NCBI GenBank assembly: GCA_963556495.2
Contig: OY747712.1
Coordinates: 6,644,581-6,708,580, forward strand
Direction of reading: 5' to 3'
Origin: Valencia hispanica
Lineage: Eukaryota > Chordata > Actinopteri > Cyprinodontiformes > Valenciidae
DNA: 64,000 nt
Shown here: positions 1 to 10,982 of the stretch, piece by piece
How positions within the stretch are numbered: the stretch's first letter is position 1
Layout: each line of letters begins with the position of its first letter
Program-made: the position numbers and the translations under genes
Notes under the pieces: model-generated
The model's input: only the letters and a program-made list of their open reading frames with translations
Database searches by the model: none
Told to the model about the DNA's origin: nothing

Positions 1-450
1 AGTTTTGTAGCTCGGGACAAAAAGTTGCAGTACAAGCAGAAAATGTCTGTTGGAGTCTCTGAAAACCAGTTGGAGCTCATTTAACCCCCCTTGACTAAAG
101 ATGTGAATGCTAACAATGCTCGAGTACTACTATAAGACAAATCTGTAAAATTCAGACCCAGAATTACTTGGATCGATGTGAATGTATAGTAAAAGTTTAC
201 TTCATGTGTTCATCGTGTGTGTGTTCAAGAGAGAAGTGTGTAATAGGTTTCTGTGTGTGGCAAGCTCCTCCTCCAACGTGTTAGCCGGCCGCTGCTTTAA
301 GGAGACGGCAGCCATCTTGCTTTCCTACGCAGTAAAAAAAGGAGCAACTTTTATTCAAATTAAAGCTTTCTTGTGCATTTTAGCACCTTGTTTAAAGCCA
401 AATACTGCAATATGTACTTCGAAATGTATTTATTTTAAAACTTAAACGTG
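1..450 (+). repeat. Segment paralogous to ZNF intron (copy at 25490-25945)
   Basis: Scattered blocks match 25490-25945 in the same order and strand: the CCCCTTGACTAAAGAT block, the AAATTCAGAC(C/A)CAGAAT block, the TGTATAGTAAAA block and the shared AAGGAGACAGCAGCCATCTT block. The other copy lies about 1.2 kb downstream of ZNF exon 1, so this segment is probably the matching intron piece of another array unit whose first exon would lie left of the window. The match is diverged and contains indels. No convincing coding potential is seen. Confidence 0.6.
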
Positions 451-1680
451 ACAATGTTAACGAGATCTCTAAAATCAATATTTATGTTAAGTAAGACAGG
501 ATGATAAAATAAGTCAATTATTTTCTCAAAGGTATAAATGTATTGCATTTCCCCTATCTGGAAATTCGGATTTTATGCCTGCATGCAAATATTTGTGTTA
601 ACGCTGAGCGATATGGCCTCAAATCTGTATTGCGATATTATCTAAAGCACGTGCAGTAACGATATCTATTGTGATATATTCTTTTTTTTTCCTTCTTCTT
701 TATAGTGACAATCCCAGCGTGGCTTCATAGTTGCGTCACAAGTCAAAATGGCGGATAATGTCGGTGAAAACAACCATCGGCAGGAGCGGTGGGTGTTTTT
801 TCAATAGATTTTAGAGGCCTAAATAAGTAACGTCTTTCGTTTACTATGAAAACTTGCGTAAAAGTAAATATTGTTGCCCCAAGAATGTATCTTTTAAGAT
901 CTAATTTCTGTATTTCTTGCATTTTTAAATGCAAAATAATAGCAGTAAAAGTAGCCTATACAGTTTACTGTTGCAGTGTCCTGCACTGGTTCACCTGTTT
1001 AGATGATTTTTGAACACGACCCGGTACAGACAGTTATTTCCAGATCAAATCCCGATCCAACCCGCCGGTTGATCTAAAACCGCCATCGGTCTGTGCCCGT
1101 TGCAGCTATGCGCTCCAATTCCTCCGTAACTCTCCATGGTGCTGTCAGGTGAACGACAGCTGAGCTCTCAGATAGCGATGCTTTGAGTACGTGTTCAGGT
1201 CTGAGATGATATGTCTGCTCCAAGTTTTCAGGTATGTGAATTGTTAACTGTCAAAATGATGGACGCACTTGAGGTTTTTTTTGTCATTGTTCTCTGGAAT
1301 GTTGCACAGCTGATTATTTATTTTAAGCAGAACTGTAGTGAAGTTTCTGCGCACAGAACAGCAAGGGAAATGCATCTTTCTTTGGGTGTTTTTCACAGTC
1401 GCTAGACAAGTCTCTTTAGTGTCCTGCGCTTTTAGAACTGTGACCTTAAATGCCTACTTTCTGTAAGCTGTTAAGGTCTTAACGACCATTGCACAGGTGT
1501 ATGTTAATTAATTGATTATGGTTAATTGAACATGCATGGAAAACATTGTTTGAACCCTTTACAATGAAGATCTGTAAAGTTTTTTGGGTTTTTACAACAT
1601 TATTGTTGAAATACACAGTCCTGAAAAAGGGACGTTTCTTCTTTTTTTTGCTGAGTTTATATATACCTGGTTAACATTGT
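451..1680. other. No gene recognised; AT-rich intronic/intergenic DNA
   Basis: No exon-like reading frame or clear element boundary is seen. Around 600-700 there is a CGATAT-rich block (GAGCGATATGGCC followed by TGCGATATT) of the kind found at hAT element ends, but no partner terminus could be placed. Confidence 0.5.
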
Positions 1681-1689
1681 CTTAATTCA

Positions 1690-1935
1690 AAGCTGACTGT
1701 TTTTTAATTTTGAGCAACCCTGAGCATCCTCTTCATGGAACTATATCCTACAATAAGAGTGTTTTCAGTCAGAAGCTTTTTCAGTTTCGCTGCAACACAG
1801 ACTGCTACAGGAGGTGCTTCCTGCCCACACCCATCAGGATCTACAACAACTCCTTAAAGAGTTAAATAGTGTGAGCTACAACAACACTCTCTGGGATCAA
1901 TACAATATTTTTGAAATATTAGAGGGATTATTTGT
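1690..1935 (+). mobile_element. LINE 3'-end fragment (CR1/L2/Rex1 type)
   Basis: The stretch from ACCCTGAGCATCCTCTTCAT through CTACAACAACTCCTTAA closely matches 57085-57235. There the same strand encodes a typical LINE ORF2 C-terminal tail (NPEHPLH..., then CYRKSFLPTAIMIYNNS). This copy is 5'-truncated and disrupted. The clade is inferred from the tail motif only. Confidence 0.65.
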
Positions 1936-2479
1936 TTATCAACACCGCGATGCGTGCACAAATGGTTTGACACAGAACCTTAACACCGCTCCCCGGTTCC
2001 CACTGTTACTATTTACAGTTATCTTGCAACTGCAGTGTTTGTTAGCTGTGTTTGTTAGCCAAGGCGTACCTGATGTGAAGTTATCACTCCAGATTGTTCC
2101 ATTTTTATCCCTCTGCTCGTTCCAATCGCTTCTTCTTTTTGCTTGCGACCAAAGACGTCTTCTGTTTGCCTTGAAAGAGGCAAGTCGAGGCAATGCTCGT
2201 TTGTTGTTTTTATGAACGCGACCAACAGAACAAGACATAATCGCGTCTCGTTCTGCAGATTACTAAGAGACGTTCCCATGGATCCACACATGCAGTTTCG
2301 GTCTGCTCTGCTGTTTACGTGACGAGCGAGCAACGAAAGCAGCACAGGTTGAATTGTGGAATAAACAGGGTGGGTCATTCTGTGCATGTGTTGATTGCAA
2401 AAAAAAAAAAAAAAAACAACTAACCGCATTACTTCTACAAATTGACCTGTGTTAACACATTCATTTTGACAGCCATAAT

Positions 2480-3667
2480 TAGGGCTGCCGAAAACGATTA
2501 TTTGGATCATCGATGAATCGGATGTGGTTTCAACTCGATTAATCAGATTAGCGGGGAAAATTTTAAAAAGTGCTATGGAAACGTTTTTCTCTCCTTCACA
2601 CAACAGAACATTATTAGAAAACAGTTCAATAGCATGCAAAACAACATGCTATCACCTCAAATGTCTTACAGCTGTTGAAATATTAAATAATGAAATTTTT
2701 TATGGTTTTCAATGAAAGAGTCAGCATAACACTACAATGTACACACGAACTTTTATTCATTTAAAAAAATCATTTTCGGTACAGTAAAATAGTGAAAAAA
2801 AGTTTTTCTGTTGCGTAAACAGGTAAACCTTTTATTACATTACATTACAAAATAAACTTTACTTGCATTAAAATCTCCAAACACATATTCTCAGAAAACA
2901 AAAATGCAAAAAAACTAAGATTTTCCTTTTGGAAATTATTTTCATAACTTGTTAAACATTTTTAAAAAAAGTCATTCTGTGCAGTTTCAACAAATCAACA
3001 TTTTATTTTACCAATTTAGCCTAGGGGGAACAGGTTCTGGGAGGTCCATCAGACTGCGTTTCCCCTCTAATTAACAGCGTTCACAGTTCCCTTTAAGCGA
3101 GTGTGGCTGGAGCCGAAACAGCTCTGGATGGGGGAATCATATCGGCGTAACACCGCCACACTGGTGTCGTCTGTCTTATCTTCTTTTTTTCCCCATTTTC
3201 ATACTTCATCGGGAAGCCGAAGTGTTCCTACACAGGAAACTTTAATAAAAAATAAACATAGTATTTTGCAACTTACGAGGACACTGAACTCTCCTCGCTG
3301 ATGACTTCGACGTGCTTCCGTTTGAGATGCTGTATCATCACCGTCGTAGTCCCGTGCCAGGCAAGGCCCGACTTGCTAATGTTGCCAATAACAAACGTCT
3401 TTAGTTTTTATCTTCTTACGTCTTCCTGCTTCTTTCATGTTCAATGTGTGTCTGCAATGAGCTGCTCCGCTGCAACCTAGAGCCTATTTGGCAATTTGCA
3501 CACATTGACTGTTAAATAAAGGTCGCTTGAAAAAAAAAAAGTTGCACGACTGGCAACCACATATGGTGTAGTAATCACGCTACACAACGAATCGATGACT
3601 AAATTCGTTGCCAACCCATTTTATCACCGAATTTTATCGCTTTTATCGATTCGTTGTTGCAGCCCTA
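2480..3667. mobile_element. hAT-type DNA transposon, non-autonomous (1.19 kb)
   Basis: Ends read TAGGGCTGC... and ...GCAGCCCTA as imperfect terminal inverted repeats. The element is bounded by an exact 8-bp direct repeat GCCATAAT (2472-2479 and 3668-3675), which is the hAT hallmark. The ends are rich in ATCGAT motifs. No transposase frame is recognisable inside, so it must have been moved in trans. Confidence 0.88.
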
Positions 3668-3895
3668 GCCATAATATATGAGAATCGTATAACGAGTATT
3701 ATTGAAAAACTAGCATTTCAAATCAGCCCTATGGAAAAAAATCTGAAGGCCACCCATCATTTTGACAGTTTACAATTCACAGTCCTGACCACTTGATGCA
3801 GACATTTTCAACCTTTACGCATGGAGTACAGGTAGCTACATCAATAAAACAGATTGCCTTGAGAGCTTCTGAGCATCATCTCAGACCTGAACTTT

Positions 3896-4261
3896 TTCGG
3901 GCGCTTGTCAGGGGTTTAACTTTCTTAGTCTTATGTGGAGTTACTGTTGGTGTCAAAGTTGTCCTTGGTCTCTTCTGTGTATTCGCACAATCCATTGAAC
4001 TGCTTGCGAGTGCTGACTAGCGGTGGTGGCAGAGTGATCTGAAACATTTAACATAAACGCGCTTGACGTCACATCCGCAGACAGTGCGGGAAAATCCGAC
4101 CCGACAGAAAATAGAAAAAATTGGATACAGGCTTATAGGTGCACCCACTGTGAGCTGACAAGGTGTCAGTATGCTCATCAGGAGATGTTTGAGTCGTAAA
4201 TGGACAAATAAAAAGGCTATTGTTGCGTTTATTTTGGGGGGAAAGTTGCATATAGCCCCTT
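3896..4261. mobile_element. Truncated copy of the TTAA-flanked element at 33422-33916
   Basis: From GCGCTTGTCAGGGGTTTAAC to GTTGCATATAGCCCCT this is a close copy of 33552-33916, ending in the same terminus followed by TTAA. The left third, including its terminal repeat, is missing. Only one terminus remains, so it is a dead fragment. Confidence 0.82.
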
Positions 4262-4930
4262 TAAATGGATCAACGTTTCTACTTTCAGTTTCGAGGTTAA
4301 TAACAAACTGCTGATGGTTGTTGACATGCTTTAAATTTACGAAGTTTGTTCCTTTCATTTTATTATCTGTACCAGTCATTCCTATGCAGGGTTTTGGGGA
4401 GGCCGGTGCCTATCTCCAGCAGTCACGGGGCGAGAGGCGGGGTACACCTTGGACAGGTCGCCAGTCCATTGCAGGGAAATTTTTCAAATATTTTTTATAA
4501 AAAATATTTACCTTTATGTCATAGTTTTTTTTTTAAGTATTAATGTGAAAACCCAAATTTTTTAATAGTTTAGCAGTTTTTGCTGCTTTTGTTAAAGTTT
4601 GTGTTTTATGATAAATGTTGAATTCAAACCCAGGACAGTTTTGTTTTCCTCTATATTGTTTCTGGCACCAAGTTTTAGAGTTAAAGTTTTGTTTTTATTC
4701 AATAGAGATGAGGAAAATGACAGACTGTATCTGCATGAAGCTTCCAGAGAGTGTTAGAGTTTTAGCAAAAGCTGTTTTAGGTCTTTAGAGTTTAAAATAA
4801 GAAACACACTGCAGTGACCGAATATAGAGACTCCAGATTGATGGACAATCTGGGTTTAGTTGCTTCAGATTGTTGGCAGATCAGAGGTATGAACACTGTC
4901 AACAGTGTCGCCATGGTTACAAGTTTTAGC
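4262..4930 (+). repeat. Segmental duplicate of the ZNF downstream flank (copy at 53650-54090)
   Basis: The segment starts with TTTAAATGGATCAA and is collinear with 53650-54090 through the GTTTTTATTCAATAGA, GACTGTATCTGCATG and GATTGTTGGCAGATCAGAG blocks to ATGGTTACAAGT. The copies differ by insertions, including a repeat at 4383-4490. The other copy lies 2.8 kb downstream of the large ZNF terminal exon, so this may mark the 3' flank of a lost array unit. Confidence 0.75.
4383..4490 (+). repeat. Dispersed teleost repeat fragment
   Basis: The text GGCCGGTGCCTATCTCCAGC ... GGACAGGTCGCCAGTCCATTGC is a phrase recognised from many fish genomes, where it belongs to an interspersed repeat. It interrupts the duplicated block 4262-4930 relative to its copy at 53.7 kb. 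The family is not assigned. Confidence 0.5.
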
Positions 4931-5295
4931 TAAACTGTGTGTAATAAATGCCAACATTTTACATTACATTTTAAAATCACATGATAAAATGAAATGAGCT
5001 AGATAATTTTTCCAGCCAGCATAATTTCAATTTGCACGCTTGTTTGTTTTCTTCGTGCGTCTCCCTCTTTCTACCAAACAGACTGGATGAAGAAAGTCGG
5101 ATGCGATCCACATATCTGTAATGGCAGAATAAAACGGGATGTATTTTTTACTCAAACCGAGTGGTTTTGTTGCTAGTTTTTCACTTTGTTTACAAAACTC
5201 CCACCTGGTAGTTTTGCCGGTTTTTCTTGCCTTAGCCAAGTGGTTAATATTCTTTTGAAGGGCCATTTCGATTTCACATTTTATCCATGAAAAAA

Positions 5296-5296
<1 letters not shown>

Positions 5297-5334
<38 letters not shown>
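5297..5334. repeat. (GATA)n tail of the LINE
   Basis: About nine GATA units sit at the 3' end of the minus-strand LINE, directly after its AATAAAGATA. The run starts inside the target duplication, so it is the retrotransposon tail rather than an unrelated microsatellite. Confidence 0.85.
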
Positions 5335-5503
5335 TCTTTATTACAGACTCAGGGTCCAAGGCAGACAAACAAGAACAACAAAAACAACAACAGTAACAAT
5401 AAAAAGCTAAGAAGTCACTTTAAAAGAAGGCAACTATACCAGTGCGTCCATAGACCAGACTGGTAGCGAATAGCACTGTAACTGATATTAATAAGTGACA
5501 CAA

Positions 5504-7096
5504 TCACTCGATTCTCAGAGATGTTGAGTCTGCAGATGAAACTGTACATACATTTCCGCAATGTGGCTTGCAACGTATTAACTCCAGCTGTAACAAACAT
5601 CTCACTCGCACTAGCCCATCTTGGCCTCCTAAGAAGCACACGAAAAGCATCATTGTAGGCCACCTGCAACCTTTGCATTGTACTTTTTTATAGTTTAACC
5701 AAAGGTGAGCTGTGTATAGCGGTGTACAGTATGATCTGAACAACGCTATTTTCACTTCATCCGTACAAAATTTAAATTTGCGTGCCAGTGTGTTCGCCTG
5801 AGCATACAATGTCCTGCATTGTCTCCCCATGTCATCATCATCCATCAGGTCGTCAGTTAAAATATGCCCAAGGTATTTTGTTTTGTTAGTCACATTCAGC
5901 ATCATATTAGACAAATAAAAGTCTGGGAAGTTTGCATTTTTATCCTCCTTAGTTCTACAGATCATTATAACACTCTTTGCTGGGTTATACTTAATATCTT
6001 GCTCCAGACCATAGTGCGCACAGATATTAAGCAGCTGTTGGAGCCCAGCTGTACTCGGGCTGAAAACCACTAAATCATCCGCATACATTAGATGATTCAG
6101 CACAACATTTCCAGCAATACATCCAGTTTTACAAGCATTTAGTCACTTTGAAAGATCATCCAAATACATATTGAAAAGAGTAGGGGATAATATCCCCCCC
6201 TGTCTGACCCCATTGCCAACCTTAAATGGAGCACACATACTGTTCCCCCATTTGACATACATCTCTTGGTGAGCATACCAATAGCTAAGTATCCGTACAA
6301 GAAATTTGGGTACACCCCTCTGAGTTAATTTAAAAAATAACTTGCCATGATTAACCCTGTCAAAAGCTTTGGAGGCATCTAAAAAACATGTAAAAACAGA
6401 AGAATTTTGTTTCTTGTATTTATCAATAACCTCTTTAAGAGCATATATACACATATCTGTGCCCAGCTTTGCTTTAAAACCAAACTGATTGTCTGCAGAA
6501 GAGACAAATTTTGAGATCCTGTCCAGCAGGATTAACTCAACAATTTTAGAAGCAATACTGGCCAGTGCGATTGGGCGATAATTGTCAGAGCTGCCAATAT
6601 TCCCTGCTTTGTTCTTAATGACAGGGACTAACAAAACAGTTAGCATGTGGTCAGGTAAAAACCCATGTACAAAACATGCTGTGAAGCAAATAGAGAGTAG
6701 AGGAGCTAACCTTGCACTTGCAAACTTTAAGTGCTCAGCAGTAACACCATCCAACCCTGCAGTTTTATTATTTGAAAGCCTGGAAATGGCATTAACAACT
6801 TCATGACACAAAATAGCATCTACACTGTCAACATCATTTCCACCGAATTTGTAGGAGTCACTCTGGACACAGTTAAAAACCCTATTGTAATGATTCCGCC
6901 ACAAATCCAGAATATTATCTGTGCCAGAGATGCCATCAACAACACATGGCAGAGATACTTTTGCTTTCATAGCCCTAACTTCTTTCCAGAATTCGTACAT
7001 ATTTTTACATTGCAATTTTCTGGCCATTGAGTCAGCCTTCATAGCCTGCTCATTTTTTACAATGTAACGCAGAGCATATTTGAACTGGGCATTAGT
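5504..7096 (-). pseudogene. LINE ORF2, reverse transcriptase part (interrupted)
   Basis: This is the reverse transcriptase half of ORF2. In order it shows NYRPIALASIASKI, the motif A box DASKAFDRV, the motif B box GVRQGGILSPTLFNMYLDDL and the catalytic YADD. A single in-frame TGA at 6143-6145 separates the GVRQGG block from the YADD block; the frame continues on both sides, so this is a point nonsense change. Past the RT core the frame runs on to about 5504, but the C-terminus is poorly resolved. A second break, at 7097-7146, separates it from the endonuclease half. The protein copied element RNA at the target site; this copy cannot make it intact. Confidence 0.88.
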
Positions 7097-7146
7097 TCAA
7101 TTCAATTCAGTTTATTTATATAGCGCCAATTCACAACAGATGTCAG
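7097..7146 (-). mobile_element. 50-bp L2 3'-tail insertion inside LINE ORF2
   Basis: The inserted text matches the first 45 bases or so of the L2-A 3' end at 42574 (TTTATTTATATAGCGCCAAT and flanks) and is bracketed by the 4-bp repeat TAGT (7093-7096, 7147-7150). Removing it restores the ORF2 reading (K-V-T-N-A-Q-F-K). It is either an extremely 5'-truncated L2 insertion or an L2-tailed SINE fragment, younger than its host LINE. Confidence 0.85.
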
Positions 7147-8278
7147 TAGTGACCTTTTTGTTTTCAAAAACTGGCCCATTTCTTGGTCTCCCTGCCAGTA
7201 TCCACTCCATGGACGCCTCACGTGCCTTGGCATGAAATTCAGCCACATGGGCATTCCATCCAGGTTTACCCTTTTTCTTAGTTTTAGGTCTATATATAGA
7301 TAAACTTGCATCAATCAGTGCTTTAATGATGCCATCATACATGGAAGAAATGGCTGAAATATGCTCAGAATCCCTGCACTCACTATCTCCACACATGACT
7401 GCTTCTCTAGGCATGTATATATTGCATAATAGGTCATCTGTGTTCACACCATAGGTCACAATTTCTTCTTGTGTGAGAGAGTACCAGTCCACATGAGAAG
7501 TACTTTCATTATCATGATTTTCCGTCATGGGTAACTTTAGAACAAGTATTTCCATCCCAAAAGGTACATGATCAGATGTTGATAGCTCATAAAATATTTT
7601 CATGTCTGTCAGAGAAGTATGCGCATCTACTGTAGACACACAGTGATCCAACCAGGAGGTTGTATGCCACGCTTCACTTATATAGGTAAAACTGTCCGCA
7701 GGTAATAGGACCTTAGTTGATAGAATTAACCCATTATCATCACAAAAACATCCCAAATGATTAGCAAATATTGACTTCTCATCCGCAATATCAGAGTTCA
7801 TATCACCAATAACTAACACATTGGAAGACCCTTGGCCCTGGATAAATGAGCTTATGAAGGCAAGTCTATGAAGATATTCAGTTTCATTGAGATGACACTC
7901 ATATGGGGTGTAAACATTTAGCACCACACATTCCTTGCCTCCTTGTGTAATCTGTATTGCAATACACCAATCCACTTCCAGTCTGATGACATTTACACAC
8001 CAGTCAAGTTTTGTATTCCATAAGATTGCTACTCCTCCTGGAATGCGCCCACGTATTATTCCATCACCAATATCCACGCTGGACTCCCCCACTCCATGAA
8101 AGTTTTCATTTAACGAATTTAATCCTTCAAGATCCTGCTTTGACAGAAAAGTCTCTTGTAGACACAGCACGTCACACTGCCCCAACAAGTGGTCTACAAC
8201 TAGCTGCCGTGCTTTATCCTCTGAGCTCTGGCCCAAGCGCAGACCTCGACAGTTGTATGACAGAACTTTTACACCCAT
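7147..8278 (-). pseudogene. LINE ORF2, AP-endonuclease part
   Basis: The N-terminal 377 residues form an exonuclease-endonuclease-phosphatase fold used to nick target DNA. Visible motifs are MGVKVLSYNCRGL at the start, CLQETFL with the metal-binding Glu, VLNVYTPYE, VIGDMNSD, and STSDHVPF with the catalytic His near residue 237. The start ATG at 8276-8278 lies 11 bases from the stop of ORF1 at 8290, giving compact ORF1/ORF2 spacing. The frame is open until the 50-bp insertion at 7146, so this half is intact but detached from its RT. Confidence 0.9.
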
Positions 8279-8289
8279 GATTTATGACA

Positions 8290-9615
8290 TCAGGCTTCAG
8301 CACTACGGGCCCCTGGAGCCCCAGTTGCCTGCGCAGCAGACGCAGCACCCTCATTCGAACCAGCAACACCAGCCCTGATGCGCGGCTCATAGTACCGCCT
8401 TACATAAGCACCCACAGGCCATATCACTGGATTGTACATCTCAGCTACATCATTGCACTCAGCAGTCACTTTAAAGGATGAATATCTGCTATTGGCCGTA
8501 GCTATTTTTTGACACGTAACCTCCCGATCAAGCTGAATCCGAAGATAGTCAGTTAATGTCTTTACGTCTAGATCAGGAGCAAACCTAGAAGCGAAAACAC
8601 TTACCATTTTCGTTGACACAGTCTTAATGTGGTGGCCATCAGCTCCAGTACCCACAATAGCCAAACTTTTACCTGAGCTCGTCTTCAATCCAGGTGTGGA
8701 GGTGAAACGAGTTCTCATTTTTCCATTAGCCTGTAGCTTCCCTTTCTTGACAACAGTCGACCATTTTGGAGATCCCGACAGCTGTGTTGCTTTTGCAGCA
8801 TTCACCTGACCTTCGCCACCACTGACTACAGCATGTGACCGATTGCACAGGCCCTCTCTCCCCTCATCACGAGTAGCAGTGTCCCCAGTAGCCTCCTCCT
8901 CGGTTACCGGCATATCCATGGCCTTCGTCTCCAGGCCGCCGCTTCCGCACTGATTCACAGGTGTAGGTCCAGCCGCATCACGCTTACCATTCAGCACCGC
9001 TTCCTCGGCGCACGCCCGGCTGTCCACACAGCGGTCGGAGTAGAGCAACCTCTCCCTTCTCTGGACATCGACCATAACACCCTCCAGGCTACACACCCTC
9101 CGGTTCACGTTAGTGGTGATCAGACGAAGATCCGCACAAACTTCCCCTTGAGTTTGGAGCGCACACCGCATGGCACCAACATCCGCGTAAAGCTGTTCCA
9201 TTTTCTTGAGGAGACTACACACATCCATGTTTGTGAATGTCACAGGGGGTAGATCCTCCAGATAATGTGAGACAAACCGTGGAACATCCTCCCCGCATTC
9301 ATTGAGAACTTTAAGGCAACTCTTTATGTTATTGATATCCTTCTGCGCACCTTTATGTGCGATATTGCGCTGCGTTGTTTGACACAGCTCAAACAGAACT
9401 TTCTTGGAGGCCTCTATAGTTTCAGAGTCGAACGCGTTTACTGCCAGTATAACAATTTCATCCTGGCTCAGTGTTCTCAATTTCACTGCAAGGAAATTAA
9501 GTAGTTCATCCTCCACAATAATTTTACCATCCACCGTCTTATAAATGTCAGGTTTGAGCCTTGTCCGACTGAAAGTAGGAGCAAAAGCACAAGCTGCTGG
9601 TCTATCATCCGCCAT
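8290..9615 (-). CDS. LINE ORF1 protein (441 aa)
   Basis: An intact 441-residue frame precedes ORF2 on the same strand. The start is placed at MADDRPAACAF because it leaves a normal short 5' UTR; upstream codons lie outside the element. The first 180 residues are predicted mostly helical (repeated KVLFELCQ..., KSCLKVLNECGEDV). A basic middle (KWSTVVKKGKLQANGKMRTR) fits RNA binding. Residues about 335-410 (VSVFASRFAPDLDVKTLTDY ... VRRYYEPRI) look like a small nucleic-acid-binding fold. No CCHC knuckle is seen. Role by position: chaperone packaging element RNA. ORF1 being open while ORF2 is broken suggests a fairly recent insertion. Confidence 0.8.
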   Translation of the reverse strand: MADDRPAACAFAPTFSRTRLKPDIYKTVDGKIIVEDELLNFLAVKLRTLSQDEIVILAVNAFDSETIEASKKVLFELCQTTQRNIAHKGAQKDINNIKSCLKVLNECGEDVPRFVSHYLEDLPPVTFTNMDVCSLLKKMEQLYADVGAMRCALQTQGEVCADLRLITTNVNRRVCSLEGVMVDVQRRERLLYSDRCVDSRACAEEAVLNGKRDAAGPTPVNQCGSGGLETKAMDMPVTEEEATGDTATRDEGREGLCNRSHAVVSGGEGQVNAAKATQLSGSPKWSTVVKKGKLQANGKMRTRFTSTPGLKTSSGKSLAIVGTGADGHHIKTVSTKMVSVFASRFAPDLDVKTLTDYLRIQLDREVTCQKIATANSRYSSFKVTAECNDVAEMYNPVIWPVGAYVRRYYEPRIRAGVAGSNEGAASAAQATGAPGARSAEA

Positions 9616-9759
9616 GAGTAGCAACCGGTAGCAACATTGGTTACCAAGCGCAACCGTGAAAGCAGAGAAATGACCCGGAGCTCGAAAAAAATAAAAATAA
9701 AAAGGTTTCAGATTTTTTAAAAATGTATATTGGATATTAAAATGTCTTCCATTTTTGGT

Positions 9760-9914
9760 GGCAGACATACTTTAGAACTTTTATTGTTTATTACATCAGG
9801 AATAAACAATAATCATAAACAGTAATCGCCTCAAAACAACAAAAATATTGTTTATTGATAACAATTTCTGGGGCAATTTATTGTCCTGCAAACTTTGTTA
9901 TCGTGACAGGCCTA
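9760..9914. mobile_element. One end of a hAT-type element
   Basis: Read from the right, the segment begins TAGGCCTGTCACGATAACAA and continues with the GATAAAC-rich subterminal sequence familiar from fish hAT elements. No opposite terminus could be found nearby, so this is a solo end. Confidence 0.6.
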
Positions 9915-10370
9915 GATGCTGCGCGCATCAGGAGATAAATATAGAAAAGTTAACTCCGCCGTCCAAACATTATTACTAATGCTCTGACATGGAGCCATCA
10001 AGCTCCCAGGTTAGATGTTCGTAGAGTCATGGGGAATGCACCTTTCCGAGTCAGATCGTGCAGTTTAGCTCGAAACCTGCACGTCCCTCCGTGCTGAGCT
10101 GCTGATAATCACGCGGCAATATCTGCATCTTTTTCTTCTGCTCAAAGAAAAAATTTGACAGCGTTTAATTTCCTCCCATTGAATCTTACTACCGATGTTC
10201 ACAAACCATATTCCCTCTCAATCTCTCTCCCTGTAGCTCGGTTAACAAGCAGCAAAGACAACTGCTGGAGACAATGTTGAAGGACAAGTGTTTGCAGTTT
10301 TTCCGGTACATTTCCTGCTGTGTGAAAGCAGCCGAAAGGCAATGTTCCGGAAAAAATAGAATTACTATTA
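9915..10370. other. No gene recognised
   Basis: Unique-looking sequence inside the presumed intron of the first ZNF gene. No exon 1-like sequence and no paired element ends are visible. Confidence 0.5.
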
Positions 10371-10530
10371 CCCCCCCCTGCATACTACACTTTAAGTGAT
10401 GCAATTGCAATTCTCCTGTGATTTCATGATCTCCCGGGACCAGCTGGGTGGAACGCGTCTAAAACGCATCCTGTGGAAAGCGGGGCATAGAATGAAACGA
10501 GTCTCTGTTTCATGGTTTTTATACCACAGA
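10371..10530 (+). repeat. Dispersed repeat, inverted copy at 40490-40690
   Basis: The block GTGATGCAATTGCAATTCTC through GACCAGCTGGGTGGAA is the reverse complement of 40577-40660. The copies lie 30 kb apart in opposite orientation. No coding frame is shared; probably a small DNA-element family. Confidence 0.65.
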
Positions 10531-10982
10531 GAACCAGAAGGCCATGCTTTAATAATTCAGGTTTCTACAAAGTCTGATTTAACTTTAAGAACTGGGGTTT
10601 TAAATACTTCAGTTACGTTTATTTTGTAGGAATTGTTTGTGATGCCAAATAACTGTGGGAGCAGTGATTTTGTTAAAAACATTTGCATAATGTGGGATGA
10701 GCTCCCCTCTGAATACATTGCCTCAAGTTAGAGGTTTTTATTTGGTACAAACATTCTGCTGTTGGGATGTTATCAGATTTAATTTTTAATTGGTTGAACA
10801 TTTTACCAGGGCAGCCAATCTGTGTGGAGGCCACGTCACCCTGCAAACTTCACCTTCTTTTCAGTGAAACACTAGAAACTAATCTTAGATAAACTGTGTG
10901 ACGCTTATAGTTCAGGATCTCCAGGAACAACCAAGATGATGTATTAGAAATATATTAATGATCTCTTCCTTTGGCTCCACAG
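10531..10982 (+). other. 3' end of ZNF intron, splice acceptor
   Basis: The last 120 bases are related to 47880-47993 (GGATCTCCAGGAACAACCAAGATGATG against GGATCTACAGGAGCAACTAGGTTGATG, then ATGATCTCTT...CCxxACAG). The acceptor is TTTGGCTCCACAG ending at 10982. The rest shows nothing recognisable. Confidence 0.7.

Larger units (their letters stand above)
5299..9683 (-). mobile_element. Near full-length APE-type LINE with 10-bp target duplication
   Basis: An exact direct repeat GAAAAAAATA (5289-5298 and 9684-9693) brackets a 4.4-kb minus-strand LINE. Reading from 9683: a 68-bp 5' UTR, ORF1 (8290-9615), ORF2 (AP-endonuclease then reverse transcriptase, 8278 down to about 5504), a short 3' UTR with AATAAAGATA, and a terminal (ATCT)n tail. 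The complete 5' end and tandem-repeat tail are typical of target-primed insertion. ORF2 is inactivated by one stop codon and one 50-bp insertion. The clade is uncertain: the RT motifs (DASKAFDRV, GVRQGGILSP, YADD) exclude L2-type copies such as those elsewhere here; an I/Nimb-like group is only a guess. Confidence 0.9.

Noticed and set aside
2055..2639. 194-residue minus-strand frame and overlapping frames at 1814-2238
   Set aside because: No domain, compositionally like the surrounding DNA, and part lies over a LINE fragment and a hAT end.
10958..10982. ATG at 10958 as the start of the six-finger protein
   Set aside because: The codons up to 10982 are the pyrimidine tract and CAG of a splice acceptor conserved with 47969-47993; the exon starts in phase 1 at 10983.
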